NCBI RefSeq assembly: GCF_009765365.1
Contig: NZ_VTOM01000009.1
Location: forward strand, 142,598-206,597
DNA length: 64,000 nt
Source of the DNA: Antarcticirhabdus aurantiaca
GTDB lineage: Bacteria > Pseudomonadota > Alphaproteobacteria > Rhizobiales > Rhizobiaceae
Reading direction: 5' to 3'
Shown: positions 11,248-21,282 of the stretch, in pieces
Layout of the letters: every line of letters starts with the position of its first letter
Numbering within the stretch: the stretch's first letter is position 1
Notes under the pieces: generated by a model
What the model saw: the letters and a program-made list of their open reading frames with translations, nothing else
Told to the model about the DNA's origin: nothing
Database searches by the model: none
Made by a program: the position numbers and the translations under genes

Positions 11248-12288
11248 ATGTTCCGCGACAAGCCTTCCGCCTATGATCGGCTGTCCGACGCGCTATCCGA
11301 CCTCACCGAGCGCCTGGGCGATCTCGAAGAGCAGATCGTCGAGCGCATCAATCCGCGGCCGTCACGGCTGGAGCGGGCGCGCCGCGCCGTGTCGCGCAAC
11401 CTGCCGAGCCTCTACGCGCAGCCGTCCTGGGCCGAGCGGCACCTGCCGGGCTTCCTGTCCGGCCTGTCCCTGCCCTCGTGGGGCGACGCGCGCGACGAGT
11501 TGGCCGAACTCTCGAGCGCCGCGCGCGCGCGGGCCGTCGCCGCCCGTGCCCAGATCCCGGACGCCCGTCCCTATCTCGAGGACGTTCGCAGCCACCTTCC
11601 CGACTGGCGCCTGCCGCGGCACCTGAGCTTCCGGCGCGGCATGGAGGCTCAGCGCGGCATCGATTACCTCCGCGATCGCCCGGGCGCGACCACGGCGCTG
11701 ATCCTCGGCGGCACGGTTCTCGTCGTCGGCGCGGCCTGGTTCGTCACCAAGAAGGTGCAGGAGCATTCGGAGGAGCCGGATTACGAGACGGTCCGGCGCG
11801 ACGGCGCCATCGAGATCCGCGACTACGACGCGATGATCGTGGCCGAGACCGTGAAGAGCGGCTATCACGAGAAGGCGCGGACCGCCGGCTTCAACACGCT
11901 GGCCGACTACATCTTCGCGCGCAACCGCGCCGGCAAGAAGATCAACATGACGACGCCGGTGCTCCAGCAGCTCTCCGAGAGCGACGGGCGCACCAAGGGC
12001 TGGGCGATCCGCTTCATCATGCCGAAGAAGTACACCAAGGCGACGCTTCCCGAGCCATCCACGAGCGACGTGGCCTTGAAGGAGATCCCGTCCAAGCGGG
12101 TCGCGGCGATCCGCTTCTCCGGCAACTTCAGCGCCACGGCGGCGAGCAAGCAGCTGATGACGCTCTACAACTACCTCGCCGACGAGAACCTGAAGCAGAA
12201 GGGCGATCCGGAATACGCCTTCTACAACCCGCCCTGGACGCCGGGCTTCCTGAAGCGCAACGAGATCCTGATCGAGATCGAGCGCTGA
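11248..12288 (+). CDS. SOUL heme-binding family protein with N-terminal extension and membrane segment
   Basis: The C-terminal half (about residues 185-346) is a SOUL/HBP domain: DYETVRRDGAIEIRDYDAMIVAET at its start, then INMTTPVLQQ and AAIRFSGNFSATAASKQ. It follows a transmembrane helix around residue 155 (TTALILGGTVLVVGAAWFV). The roughly 150-residue N-terminal part is charged and helical with no recognised domain. SOUL proteins bind tetrapyrroles, though bacterial roles are poorly defined. The frame is open from 11152; I chose ATG 11248 because an AAGGG lies just ahead, with ATG 11221 as an alternative. A good terminator follows. Confidence 0.85.
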   Translation: MFRDKPSAYDRLSDALSDLTERLGDLEEQIVERINPRPSRLERARRAVSRNLPSLYAQPSWAERHLPGFLSGLSLPSWGDARDELAELSSAARARAVAARAQIPDARPYLEDVRSHLPDWRLPRHLSFRRGMEAQRGIDYLRDRPGATTALILGGTVLVVGAAWFVTKKVQEHSEEPDYETVRRDGAIEIRDYDAMIVAETVKSGYHEKARTAGFNTLADYIFARNRAGKKINMTTPVLQQLSESDGRTKGWAIRFIMPKKYTKATLPEPSTSDVALKEIPSKRVAAIRFSGNFSATAASKQLMTLYNYLADENLKQKGDPEYAFYNPPWTPGFLKRNEILIEIER

Positions 12289-12317
12289 TCGCGGAACGGA
12301 GTGAGTGATAGAAAAGG

Positions 12318-12351
12318 GCGGAGGTTCCTTGCGGGATCTCCGCTTTTTTTT
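12318..12351 (+). terminator. Rho-independent terminator after the SOUL gene
   Basis: A stem starting GCGGAG (12318-12323) pairs with CTCCGC (12338-12343). The pairing continues inward through wobble pairs to a TTGC loop, and a run of 8 T follows. It lies 30 bases after the stop codon. Confidence 0.88.
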
Positions 12352-12467
12352 CATTTCGACTTAAATTCGCCCGTTAATCATCCATCAATCGACTTCCAAA
12401 AGTCCTTGAAACTTAAGGCACGCCCCGGCCATTCTTCCAGCTGATCGTCGGACGGGAGAATCGGGAC

Positions 12468-13190
12468 ATGAAGCGCTTCACGGCAGGGCTGACGGCAGCC
12501 GCGACGCTTCTCATCGCCTGCGGGCCAGCCTTTTCCGCAGGCCGGAACGGCGTGGCCTGCTACGAGCCGGTCCGCACCGGTCCCGTCTACAAGACGATCA
12601 CCGAGAAGGTGCTCGTACGCCCGGAGACCGTCGCCTACGACATCGTGCCCGCGCAGTACGGAACCCGCGCGCGGCAGGTCGTGATGCAGCCGCAGCGCAC
12701 CGAACTCTACGACGTACAGGCCGTCTTCGGCACGCAGCAGCGCGAGGTGGTTCTCGCCCCGAGCCGCACCGTGCGCCGCCACGCCGCGCCGCGCTATGCC
12801 GAGGTGGCCGAGACGGTCGAGGTGTCTCCGGCGCGGGTGGTCTGGGAATGGCGGATCATCGACGGCAAACGCGTGAAGTGCCGGGTGGAATATCCGGCCC
12901 GCTACGAGCAGCGCACCCGCAAGGTGCTCGTCGAGGCCGGCCGCAGCTGGACGGAATACCAGCCGGAGCAGCGCGCCACGGTGACGAGCCAGGTGCTCGT
13001 CCAAGCCCCCGGCACGCGCGCGCAGACCGTGCTGCCGCAGATCGACTGGGTGGAAGAGCGCTATCTCGTCCGGCCGGAGGTACGCGTCCCGCGCCTCGTG
13101 CCGGCGGTCTACGAAACGCGCTCGCGCCGCGTCCTCGTCAAGGCGCATGGCGAGGGCCTGCGCCGCGTCCATGTCGGCAAGACCTGCTGA
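12468..13190 (+). CDS. Secreted repeat protein of unknown function
   Basis: A 240-aa protein with a Sec signal peptide (MKRFTAGLTAAATLLIACGPAFSA), so it is periplasmic or surface-exposed. The mature part is made of degenerate units of about 35-50 residues. Each pairs a beta-like VLV-x-P/A segment with a following P-A-x-Y-x(4)-R segment: KVLVRP..PAQYGTRAR, YPARYEQRTRKVLVEA, YLVRP..PAVYETRSRRVLVKA. It has Cys near the start of the mature part, one in the middle and one at the C-terminus. I do not recognise a named family and infer only an envelope location. The ATG has a GGGA-type SD, and the gene follows a terminator, so it has its own promoter. Confidence 0.8.
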   Translation: MKRFTAGLTAAATLLIACGPAFSAGRNGVACYEPVRTGPVYKTITEKVLVRPETVAYDIVPAQYGTRARQVVMQPQRTELYDVQAVFGTQQREVVLAPSRTVRRHAAPRYAEVAETVEVSPARVVWEWRIIDGKRVKCRVEYPARYEQRTRKVLVEAGRSWTEYQPEQRATVTSQVLVQAPGTRAQTVLPQIDWVEERYLVRPEVRVPRLVPAVYETRSRRVLVKAHGEGLRRVHVGKTC

Positions 13191-13233
13191 GAGGCGCTTG
13201 CAGGGCCCGGTCGCCCCGCCGCATAGACGGGGA

Positions 13234-14496
13234 ATGACATCATCCGCTCTGCCATCCGGCTTCGCCCTCGACGGCGACGACCTCCGCCTCGACCCGCGCG
13301 AGCCCGCCTTCTTCGAGGATCCCTACCCGACTTATGCCGCCCTCCATGCGAGCGGCCGCGGCACCGCGGTCTGGCGGGAGGGCAGGCTGCGCGTCACGTG
13401 GCGGCAGGAGGCCGTGTCGAAGCTGCTGCGCGTTCGCCGCTTCGGCCGCATCCTGCCGGCGGACGCTCTCGGCCGCGCCGACCATTCGGCGCAGCCATCC
13501 CACGTCTCGGCCTTCTACGCGTTGGAATCCAACTCCCTCCTCGAACTCGAACCGCCGACCCACACGCGGCTGCGGGCCCTCGTCACCAAGGCCTTCGTGT
13601 CGCGCCGCGTCGAGGCGATGGAAGGCACGATCCGGACCATCGCCGACGATCTCATCGACGCGTTCGCGGCCGATGGCGAGGCGGATCTCGTCGCGACCTT
13701 CGCCAACCAGCTGCCGGTTCGCGTCATCGCGCGCCTGATCGGCGTCGGCGAGTCGGTTTCCGACCGGCTGCTCGCCTGGTCGCACGCGATGGTCGCCATG
13801 TACCGCTTCGGCCGCACGCGCTCGGACGAGGACGCGGCGGAAGCGGCTGCCCGCGACTTCTCGGCCTATCTGCGCGACGCGATCGAGGAGAAGCGGCGGC
13901 GGCCCGGGGCCGACCTCGTCTCGACCCTGATCGCAGCCGAGAGCGAGGACGGCCGGTTGTCGGCCGACGAGATGGTCTCGACGCTCGTGCTCCTGCTCAA
14001 CGCCGGCCACGAGGCGACGGTGCACGCCATCGGCAACGCCGTCGCCGCGATCCTCTCCCACGACATCGATGCGGGCGCCCTGCTCGCCGACGACGCCTCG
14101 GCCGACCGCCTCGTCGAAGAAGCGCTGCGCTTCGACACGCCGCTCCATTTGTTTCGCCGAACCGCGCTTGAGGAGGTCGAGGTGGAAGGGGTGACGCTCG
14201 CGCGCGGCGAGGAGATCGCGCTTCTTCTCGGCGCGGCGAACCGCGACCCCACGGTCTTCGTGGAGCCGCACCGCTTCGATCCGGCGCGCGCGCCGAACCC
14301 GCACGTCTCCTTCGGCGGCGGCATCCACTTCTGCGTCGGCGCCCCGCTCGCCCGACTGGAGATGCGCGTGGCGCTGCGCCGCCTCTTCGAGCGGCTTTCG
14401 GGCCTCGCCCTCGCCGGTCCCCTGTCCGTGCGCGACACGTGGCACTTCCGCGGGCTCGACCGGCTCGACGTCCGGTTCGACCCCGTCAAACCTTGA
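13234..14496 (+). CDS. Cytochrome P450
   Basis: A 420-aa soluble bacterial class I P450 monooxygenase. The heme-ligand loop FGGGIHFCVGAPLAR has its Cys near residue 370, the I-helix is LLLNAGHEATVHAIGN (about residue 255), and the K-helix E-x-x-R lies in EEALRFDTPLHLFRR. No ferredoxin or ferredoxin reductase gene is adjacent, so the electron donor and substrate are unknown. The frame is open from 13147; ATG 13234 gives the expected length and follows GGGG. The 3' end overlaps the convergent cupin gene by 11 bp. Confidence 0.95.
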   Translation: MTSSALPSGFALDGDDLRLDPREPAFFEDPYPTYAALHASGRGTAVWREGRLRVTWRQEAVSKLLRVRRFGRILPADALGRADHSAQPSHVSAFYALESNSLLELEPPTHTRLRALVTKAFVSRRVEAMEGTIRTIADDLIDAFAADGEADLVATFANQLPVRVIARLIGVGESVSDRLLAWSHAMVAMYRFGRTRSDEDAAEAAARDFSAYLRDAIEEKRRRPGADLVSTLIAAESEDGRLSADEMVSTLVLLLNAGHEATVHAIGNAVAAILSHDIDAGALLADDASADRLVEEALRFDTPLHLFRRTALEEVEVEGVTLARGEEIALLLGAANRDPTVFVEPHRFDPARAPNPHVSFGGGIHFCVGAPLARLEMRVALRRLFERLSGLALAGPLSVRDTWHFRGLDRLDVRFDPVKP

Positions 14497-14842
14497 CGAC
14501 GAAGTGCTTGCGCGTCGGCGAGACGACGCGCCACGTGCCCTTGAAGCCGGGACGGATCACGAAGCCGTCGCCGGCGGACAGCGTCACCGCCTCGCCGCCC
14601 TCGGCGGTCAGAACGGAGACGCCGTCGAGGATGTGGAAGAACTCCCACTCCGAATAGTCGACCTGCCACTCGCCCTCGTCGGCTTCCCAGATGCCGGCGT
14701 AAAGGCCGTCACTCGTCTCCTCGATGGTCCAGGTGCGGGTGACCGGCCGGCCGGACACGATCCGGTCCGGCGCCGGGCCGCCAATTTCCGGCTCGATGCC
14801 GGCGGCCTCGATCCGGGCCCAGAGGCTGTCGATCTCGCTCAT
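14486..14842 (-). CDS. Small cupin-domain protein (DUF861/cupin_3 type)
   Basis: A 118-aa single cupin. The segment YAGIWEADEGEWQVDYSEWEFFHILDG followed by VTLSAGDGFVIRPGFKGTW matches the (S)-ureidoglycine/EutQ-like cupin_3 group known for 'cupin domain-containing' proteins of this size. The activity is unknown. It lies 22 bases after metY on the same strand and could be cotranscribed with it. It overlaps the P450 gene tail by 11 bp. Confidence 0.82.
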   Translation of the reverse strand: MSEIDSLWARIEAAGIEPEIGGPAPDRIVSGRPVTRTWTIEETSDGLYAGIWEADEGEWQVDYSEWEFFHILDGVSVLTAEGGEAVTLSAGDGFVIRPGFKGTWRVVSPTRKHFVVKV

Positions 14843-14864
14843 CGCGGCGGCTCCTCGTCGTCCC

Positions 14865-16142
<1,278 letters not shown>

Positions 16143-16335
16143 CGGTCGACTCCTCCGGAATTGCCGCGGGAGGTTTGCATCCCCGGCCGCGGGAAAAAAG
16201 GCATGAGCCGGTCGAAAAGCGGCTCGCCGGCGGAAAATCCCCTTTGCGGAAGCCGCCGCCGGACCGGATGCGCAACGATCGCCCGCCCCGCGCATTGGCC
16301 GCAGAGTTCGACGAACAGCAGGGATCAGTTTGAAC

Positions 16336-17442
16336 ATGCCCGACAATCAGGGACGCGTGCGCTACGCCGTGGTGGGCGGCGGCTGGATCAGCCAGGGCGC
16401 CTTCATGCCGGGCGTCGGCCAGACCGAGAACTCCGTGATGACGGCGCTCGTCACGGGCGACCCGATCAAGGCCGACGCGTTGGCGAAGAAGTACGACCTC
16501 GCGAGCTACCGATACGAGGACTACGACAAGCTCCTCGCATCCGGCACGGTCGATGCGGTCTACATCGCGACGCCGAACTTTCGTCACCGCGAGTTCGCCG
16601 AGCCGGCCCTCAAGGCCGGCATCCACGTCCTCCTGGAAAAGCCGATGGAGTGTTCGGTCGCCGACGCCCAGGCGATCGAGGACGCCGCGAAAGCGTCCGG
16701 TGCCAAGCTGATGATCGCCTATCGCCTGCATTGCGAGCCGGGCACGCTTGCCCTCCTCCAGGCGATCCGCGACGGCGCGGTCGGCAAGCCGCTCTTCTTC
16801 TCCTCAGACTTTTCCCAAAACGTCAAGGGCTCCAACCACCGCGCCAAGAGCGGCTACTGGGCCGGCCCTGTGCCGGACATGGGCACCTATCCGATCAACG
16901 CCGCGCGCAACCTCTTCGGTGCCGAGCCGGTGAGCGTGCGCGCCGTCGGCACGAGGGGCGGCCGCGATTTCGGCTTCGACGACACGGTCGCGGTGACGCT
17001 GGAGTTTCCGGGCGAACGTCTCGCGAGCTTCACCGTCAGCTATTCCGGCGCCGACATCGACGAGTTCCGGGTGATCGGCACGGACGGGACGGCGCGCTGC
17101 TCGCCCGCCTTCGGCTTCGGCGAGGGCACGGCCACCACCTACACCCTCACCGACAAGGACGGGAACGAGAGCGAGCACGAGGCACCCGTCGTCGACCAGT
17201 TCGCCGGCGAGACCGCCTACTTCTCCGACTGCATCCTCAACGATCGCGAGCCCGAGCCGAACGGCGAGGAAGGCACCCTCGACGTCGTGGTCCTGGAGGC
17301 CGTGGAGCGCGCGCTCGAGACGGGCGACACGCAGAAGCTCGAGCCGCGCGAGCGCCGGCGCCGTCCGGTAGCGGACCAGAAGCGCGAGTTCCCGCTGGCG
17401 AAGGTGCCGGACTTCGTGAACACGGACGTGCCCATAGGGTGA
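16336..17442 (+). CDS. Gfo/Idh/MocA-family oxidoreductase
   Basis: A 368-aa NAD(P)-dependent dehydrogenase. The Rossmann motif VRYAVVGGGWISQGAFMPG is at the N-terminus, LLEKPMECSV supplies the conserved EKP catalytic Lys (about residue 97), and PDMGTYPINAARNLFG carries the usual C-terminal-domain signature. It resembles glucose-fructose oxidoreductase-like members. The substrate is unknown. It is divergent from metY. The ATG at 16336 is taken; an in-frame TTG 6 bases upstream is closer to the AGGGA SD and is possible. Confidence 0.88.
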   Translation: MPDNQGRVRYAVVGGGWISQGAFMPGVGQTENSVMTALVTGDPIKADALAKKYDLASYRYEDYDKLLASGTVDAVYIATPNFRHREFAEPALKAGIHVLLEKPMECSVADAQAIEDAAKASGAKLMIAYRLHCEPGTLALLQAIRDGAVGKPLFFSSDFSQNVKGSNHRAKSGYWAGPVPDMGTYPINAARNLFGAEPVSVRAVGTRGGRDFGFDDTVAVTLEFPGERLASFTVSYSGADIDEFRVIGTDGTARCSPAFGFGEGTATTYTLTDKDGNESEHEAPVVDQFAGETAYFSDCILNDREPEPNGEEGTLDVVVLEAVERALETGDTQKLEPRERRRRPVADQKREFPLAKVPDFVNTDVPIG

Positions 17443-17455
17443 GGCGGATCGGTCG

Positions 17456-17746
17456 TCAGGCGTGCAGATCCTCGACGTTTCCGGCAGCGACCAGGGCGAG
17501 CACCCGAACGCCTGATGGCTCTACGCGATACAGGATGATGTGGGCGGCATGCTCGTGCCGCCGCACATTCGTCCCGATTGTCGGCGCGGCCCGTCCCATG
17601 CGTGGGTTTTCGGCAAGCAGGCCAAAGACGCGCTCCAACTCTTCGATGTAGCGCAGAGCCTGCCGTCGACCGAAGAGTTCGATGCCGCTCAGATAGATAT
17701 CGAGGAGTTCGCGATCGACGCGTCCTGATAGCGAAAAGCTAGTCAC
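17456..17746 (-). CDS. parE: ParE/RelE-superfamily toxin
   Basis: A 96-aa type II toxin. The pattern DRELLDIYLSGIELFGRRQALRYIEELERVFGLLAENPRMGR followed by VRRHEHAAHIILYRVE and VRVLALVAA is typical of ParE (two helices, then a beta sheet with the R-x-x-x-x-x-x-H-x-I-x-Y core). I chose the GTG at 17746, which overlaps the antitoxin stop by 8 bp; the longer frame upstream has no homology. ParE toxins usually poison DNA gyrase, but the target here is inferred from family only. Confidence 0.88.
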   Translation of the reverse strand: MTSFSLSGRVDRELLDIYLSGIELFGRRQALRYIEELERVFGLLAENPRMGRAAPTIGTNVRRHEHAAHIILYRVEPSGVRVLALVAAGNVEDLHA

Positions 17747-18017
17747 GAAAGATGCCGCGCTCGCGAGCGATCCGATCACCCTCGGCGACGATGTCCGCGA
17801 TATTCCGGTCGCTGATTCCGCTGGCCTCCGCGTCATCCACGATGCGGCGAAGATCGTCGATCGACAGCGGGGCAGAAGATTGGCTTGAAGGTTTCTGGCG
17901 ATCATTGGCCACCAGAACCGCAAGATAATGGTTCGCGCTCGCGTAATCCCCAGCCTGCACGCGCCCCTCGATCCAGTCGGCCAGCCCGTCGGAGATCGTA
18001 ATGGTTAAGGTCGCCAT
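17739..18017 (-). CDS. parD: ParD-like ribbon-helix-helix antitoxin
   Basis: A 92-aa antitoxin. The N-terminus MATLTITISDGLADWIEGRVQAGDYASANHYLAVLV is a ribbon-helix-helix DNA-binding fold, followed by a charged C-terminal tail that would wrap the toxin. It precedes parE on the same strand with an 8-bp overlap, the usual antitoxin-first order. It probably represses its own promoter in the gap before 18079. Confidence 0.88.
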   Translation of the reverse strand: MATLTITISDGLADWIEGRVQAGDYASANHYLAVLVANDRQKPSSQSSAPLSIDDLRRIVDDAEASGISDRNIADIVAEGDRIARERGIFRD

Positions 18018-18078
18018 CGCTTGTCCTCTCGGATGTTTGGAATCTAATATAGGAGCAGCCCGAGGCGCGACGCCGCCA

Positions 18079-18612
18079 TCACCCCCGCCGCGGGTTCAGT
18101 CCCAAGCTCTGGAAGCCGGCGCGCATCACCGGCTTCTTCGACGAGAGCACGCGCGAGTTGACGCCGTTCCAGCCGATCTCGCCGGAGAGGCGGGCGTATT
18201 CGATCTTGGGACAGCGATCCATGACGACGGTCAGGCCCGCTTCCTCCGCGCGCCGCGCCGCTTCGTCGTGGCGCACGGTCAGCTGCATCCAGATCACCTT
18301 CGGCTTGGGGTCGAGCGCGAGTGCTTCGTCCACGATGCCGGGCACGGCGTCGGAGGAGCGGAAGATGTCGACCATGTCGATCGGCTCGGGGATCGCCGCG
18401 AGGCTCGGATAGCAAGTGCGCCCAAGGATCTCCTGGCCGGCGAGGCCAGGATTGACGGGGAACACCGTGTAGCCCTTGGCGATGAGGTACTTCAGCACGA
18501 AGAAGCTCGGCCGCACCTCCTTGGCGCTCGCGCCGACGAGCGCCACTGTCTTCGTCTCGTCGAGGATGCGGCGGATATCGGCGTCGGCATAGGCAAGGCG
18601 CTCGGGGCTCAT
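18079..18612 (-). CDS. CoA-binding domain protein (YccU-like)
   Basis: A 177-aa protein with a single CoA-binding Rossmann-like domain. Segments KTVALVGASAKEVRPSFFVLKYLIAKGYTVFPVNPG (residues about 22-57, a family hallmark), VDMVDIFR-type IDMVDIFRSSDAVPGIVDEAL and VMDRCPKIEY near the end are as expected for YccU/YneT proteins. The frame extends far upstream over the hydratase gene. I chose the ATG at 18612, which overlaps the hydratase stop by 4 bp (ATGA), implying coupling. The function is unknown. Confidence 0.88.
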   Translation of the reverse strand: MSPERLAYADADIRRILDETKTVALVGASAKEVRPSFFVLKYLIAKGYTVFPVNPGLAGQEILGRTCYPSLAAIPEPIDMVDIFRSSDAVPGIVDEALALDPKPKVIWMQLTVRHDEAARRAEEAGLTVVMDRCPKIEYARLSGEIGWNGVNSRVLSSKKPVMRAGFQSLGLNPRRG

Positions 18613-19427
18613 TCGTGCGTCCATTCCGGCTTGCGCTTGCCGAGGAACGCGCCGATGCCCTCTTCCGCGTCGCGCGCCAGCATGTTCTCGACCATGACGG
18701 AAGCCGCATAGTCGTAGGCGTCGGCGAGCCCCATCTCCGCCTGGCGGTAGAAGGCCTCCTTGCCGATCTTCACCGTCGCGGCCGACTTCGAGGCGATGGT
18801 GCGCACGTACTTGCCGACCACGGTGCCGAGATATTCCGGAGGCACCACGCGGTTGACGAGACCGAAGTCGCGGGCGGTGCGGGCGTCGATCGTCTCGCCG
18901 GTCAGGAGCATCTCCATCGCGTGCTTGTTCGACAGGTTGCGCGAGAGCGCGACCATGGGTGTCGAGCAGAACAGGCCGATATTGACGCCGGGCGTGCAGA
19001 AGGCGGCCTCCTCCGACGCGATGGCGAGGTCGCAGCTGGCGACCAGCTGGCATCCGGCCGCGGTGGCGAGACCGGCGATCTCGGCGATCACCGGCCTGGG
19101 GTGGCGTACGATCGCCTGCATCAGCTCGGCGCAGCGCCGCATGGTGGTCTCGAAGAAGGCGCGGCCGCGATCGGGATCGCCGCGATGCGCGGTGATCTCC
19201 TTGAGATCGTGGCCGGCCGAGAAGAGCTTGCCGGAGGCTGCGATCACGACGACGCGGCAGTCGCGGTCCGCCGCCGCTTCGGCGAGCGCCGCCATCAGCG
19301 CGTCCATCATGGCGACGGAAAGCGCGTTGGCGGGCGGGCTCGACAGAACGATGCGGTGGGCATGCTCGCCGCGCTGGACCGCGATCGGGTGCGTGCCGGC
19401 CTGCGGCAGTTCCAGGATGTCGGCCAT
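18609..19427 (-). CDS. Enoyl-CoA hydratase/isomerase family protein
   Basis: A 272-aa crotonase-fold protein. Visible are GKLFSAGHDLKEI for the first oxyanion-hole residue (about 65-77), the second oxyanion segment AGLATAAGCQLVASCDLAIAS (residues about 108-128), and the C-terminal EEGIGAFLGKRKPEW. ATG 19427 has AGGAGG 7 bases upstream, an excellent SD, and the frame extends upstream to 19688 without homology. It is the first gene of a two-gene operon with the CoA-binding protein and is divergent from the thioesterase at 19528. The acyl substrate is unknown. Confidence 0.93.
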   Translation of the reverse strand: MADILELPQAGTHPIAVQRGEHAHRIVLSSPPANALSVAMMDALMAALAEAAADRDCRVVVIAASGKLFSAGHDLKEITAHRGDPDRGRAFFETTMRRCAELMQAIVRHPRPVIAEIAGLATAAGCQLVASCDLAIASEEAAFCTPGVNIGLFCSTPMVALSRNLSNKHAMEMLLTGETIDARTARDFGLVNRVVPPEYLGTVVGKYVRTIASKSAATVKIGKEAFYRQAEMGLADAYDYAASVMVENMLARDAEEGIGAFLGKRKPEWTHE

Positions 19428-19527
19428 GCTCGTTCCTCCTACGCCGGCGCCTCGGCTTTCGATGTACCGCCGCGCTCCGCCTCGTGCTAGCCGGATAGTT
19501 GTCGGGGCGAGGCGGGGGTGCCAACGG

Positions 19528-19959
19528 ATGCAGCCGGTGATGGACGTGGCGTCGCTGGAGAGCTTCCTCGCCAGCGACTTTCCGCAGGTGAACGACGGCG
19601 GCAAGGCCTTCCACGTCGTGTCGGTCGCGCCGGGCTCGGCGACGATGCGCCTCGACGCGGCCGAGCGACACCTGCGGCCGGGCGGCACCGTGTCGGGTCC
19701 GACGCTCTTCGCCCTCGCCGACGTCGCCGCCTATGTCGCGATCCTCGCCCATATCGGTCCTGTCGCGCTCGCCGTCACGACGAACCTCTCGATCAACTTC
19801 CTGAGGAAGCCCCTGCCCGGCCCGCTTTTCGCGCAGGCTCGCATCCTGAAGCTCGGCGCACGGCTCGCGGTGACGGAAATCTCGATCACCAACGGCGCGG
19901 ACGGCGACGTCGTCGCGCACGCGACGGCAACGTACTCCATCCCGCCGCGACTACGGTAA
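19528..19959 (+). CDS. PaaI-family hotdog thioesterase
   Basis: A 143-aa hotdog-fold acyl-CoA thioesterase. The segment LRPGGTVSGPTLFALADVAAYVAILAHIG with the catalytic Asp region, then TTNLSINFLRKPLPGPLFAQARILKLG, matches the PaaI/YdiI group. It is divergent from the enoyl-CoA hydratase, suggesting a shared role in acyl-CoA turnover, though this is inference. I chose ATG 19528 after GGGGG; an ATG at 19540 is also possible. The frame is open from 18760 only because of the opposing gene. Confidence 0.88.
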   Translation: MQPVMDVASLESFLASDFPQVNDGGKAFHVVSVAPGSATMRLDAAERHLRPGGTVSGPTLFALADVAAYVAILAHIGPVALAVTTNLSINFLRKPLPGPLFAQARILKLGARLAVTEISITNGADGDVVAHATATYSIPPRLR

Positions 19960-20049
19960 CTGGATACCGCGTTCCGGTATTATGATACCGCACTGCTCCA
20001 AAGCCTTGCGATACAGGCCTTTGAGAAGAGTTGTAGCTCGCACTTCGTG

Positions 20050-20078
20050 TTGACATGGCGAGTCCTGGCCGCTACAGC
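20050..20078 (+). promoter_or_regulatory. Sigma-70 type promoter of rplM-rpsI
   Basis: TTGACA (20050-20055) and TACAGC (20073-20078) are separated by exactly 17 bases, about 97 bases upstream of the rplM start codon. This is the best consensus-like promoter I saw in the window and fits a highly expressed ribosomal operon. Confidence 0.7.
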
Positions 20079-20174
20079 ACCGCCATCGAACGGCGGCGCG
20101 ATGCCGCTCTTTGTTGCGCGACGATGGCCCCGGCCGCCGATCCGCGCCGGACATCAAACGCACCGGACCAGTTC

Positions 20175-20639
20175 ATGAAGACCTTCTCGCAGAAGAACGA
20201 GACGGTGGAGAAGAAGTGGGTCGTCATCGACGCCGAGGGTCTCGTCGTCGGTCGCCTCGCCTCCATCGTTGCGCTTCGCCTTCGCGGCAAGCACAAGCCC
20301 ACCTTCACGCCCCACATCGACGACGGCGATAACATCATCATCGTCAACGCCGACAAGGTCGTGTTCACGGGCAAGAAGTACCAGAACAAGACCTACTACT
20401 GGCACACCGGCTATGCCGGCGGCATCAAGGAGCGCAAGGCGCGCGAGATTCTGGAAGGCCGCTTCCCGGAGCGCGTCGTCGAGAAGGCCGTCGAGCGCAT
20501 GCTGCCCCGCGGCCCCCTCGGCCGCCAGCAGCTCAAGAACCTGCGCGTCTATGCCGGCGCCGAGCACCCGCACACGGCTCAGACCCCCGAGACGCTCGAC
20601 GTGCGCTCGATGAATTCCAAGAATGCGAGGGCCGCCTGA
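20175..20639 (+). CDS. rplM: 50S ribosomal protein L13
   Basis: A 154-aa L13 of the large subunit. The segments [36 protein letters not shown] and the signature [20 protein letters not shown] near residue 115 are diagnostic. ATG 20175 gives the alphaproteobacterial start [15 protein letters not shown]; the frame is open from 20055 but without homology. Its stop overlaps the rpsI start by one base (TGATG). It is the first gene of the operon. Confidence 0.98.
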   Translation: MKTFSQKNETVEKKWVVIDAEGLVVGRLASIVALRLRGKHKPTFTPHIDDGDNIIIVNADKVVFTGKKYQNKTYYWHTGYAGGIKERKAREILEGRFPERVVEKAVERMLPRGPLGRQQLKNLRVYAGAEHPHTAQTPETLDVRSMNSKNARAA

Positions 20640-21118
20640 TGTCCCAGCTCTCTTCGCTGCAGTCCGCCCTGACCTCGGCCGGCGCCGCGCCGGAGTCCGA
20701 TGCTCCGGTTCACGTCCAGAAGCTCGACCAGTTCGGCCGCGCCTACGCGACTGGCCGCCGCAAGGACGCGGTCGCCCGCGTCTGGGTGAAGCCGGGTACC
20801 GGCAAGATCACCGTCAACGACAAGGACTTCTCCGCCTACTTCGCGCGGCCGGTCCTCCAGATGGTGCTCCAGCAGCCGATCGTCGCCGCCGACCGTAACG
20901 GTCAGTTCGACATCATCGCCACCGTCGTCGGCGGCGGCCTGTCGGGCCAGGCGGGCGCCGTGCGCCATGGCATCAGCCGCGCCCTCACCCACTACGAGCC
21001 GGGCCTGCGCGCCGTCCTGAAGAAGGGCGGCTTCCTGACCCGCGACTCGCGTACCGTCGAGCGCAAGAAGTACGGCAAGGCCAAGGCCCGCCGCTCCTTC
21101 CAGTTCTCGAAGCGCTGA
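20639..21118 (+). CDS. rpsI: 30S ribosomal protein S9
   Basis: A 159-aa S9. The conserved part starts at [18 protein letters not shown] (about residue 37) and ends with the tRNA-contacting tail FQFSKR. The segment [18 protein letters not shown] is the family signature. The N-terminal 35-residue extension is typical of alphaproteobacteria. It is translationally coupled to rplM by the TGATG overlap, and a terminator follows. Confidence 0.98.
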   Translation: MSQLSSLQSALTSAGAAPESDAPVHVQKLDQFGRAYATGRRKDAVARVWVKPGTGKITVNDKDFSAYFARPVLQMVLQQPIVAADRNGQFDIIATVVGGGLSGQAGAVRHGISRALTHYEPGLRAVLKKGGFLTRDSRTVERKKYGKAKARRSFQFSKR

Positions 21119-21166
21119 TCCGGGCCGGCGGCCCGCCCGGGTCGCCACCGCTTCGCGAAACAGACA

Positions 21167-21200
21167 AGGGCCGTGCGGGCATCCCCCGCGCGGCCTTTTT
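21167..21200 (+). terminator. Rho-independent terminator of rplM-rpsI
   Basis: GGCCGTGCGGG (21169-21179) pairs with CCCGCGCGGCC (21185-21195) with one wobble and is followed by five T. It lies 50 bases after the rpsI stop. Confidence 0.9.
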
Positions 21201-21282
21201 CGCATCGTGGAACAACATCGAACTGTCATGCAGCGGCGCTAGCTGAGGAGCGGCGACGCGCCAGCGAGAGGATGAACAGGCC

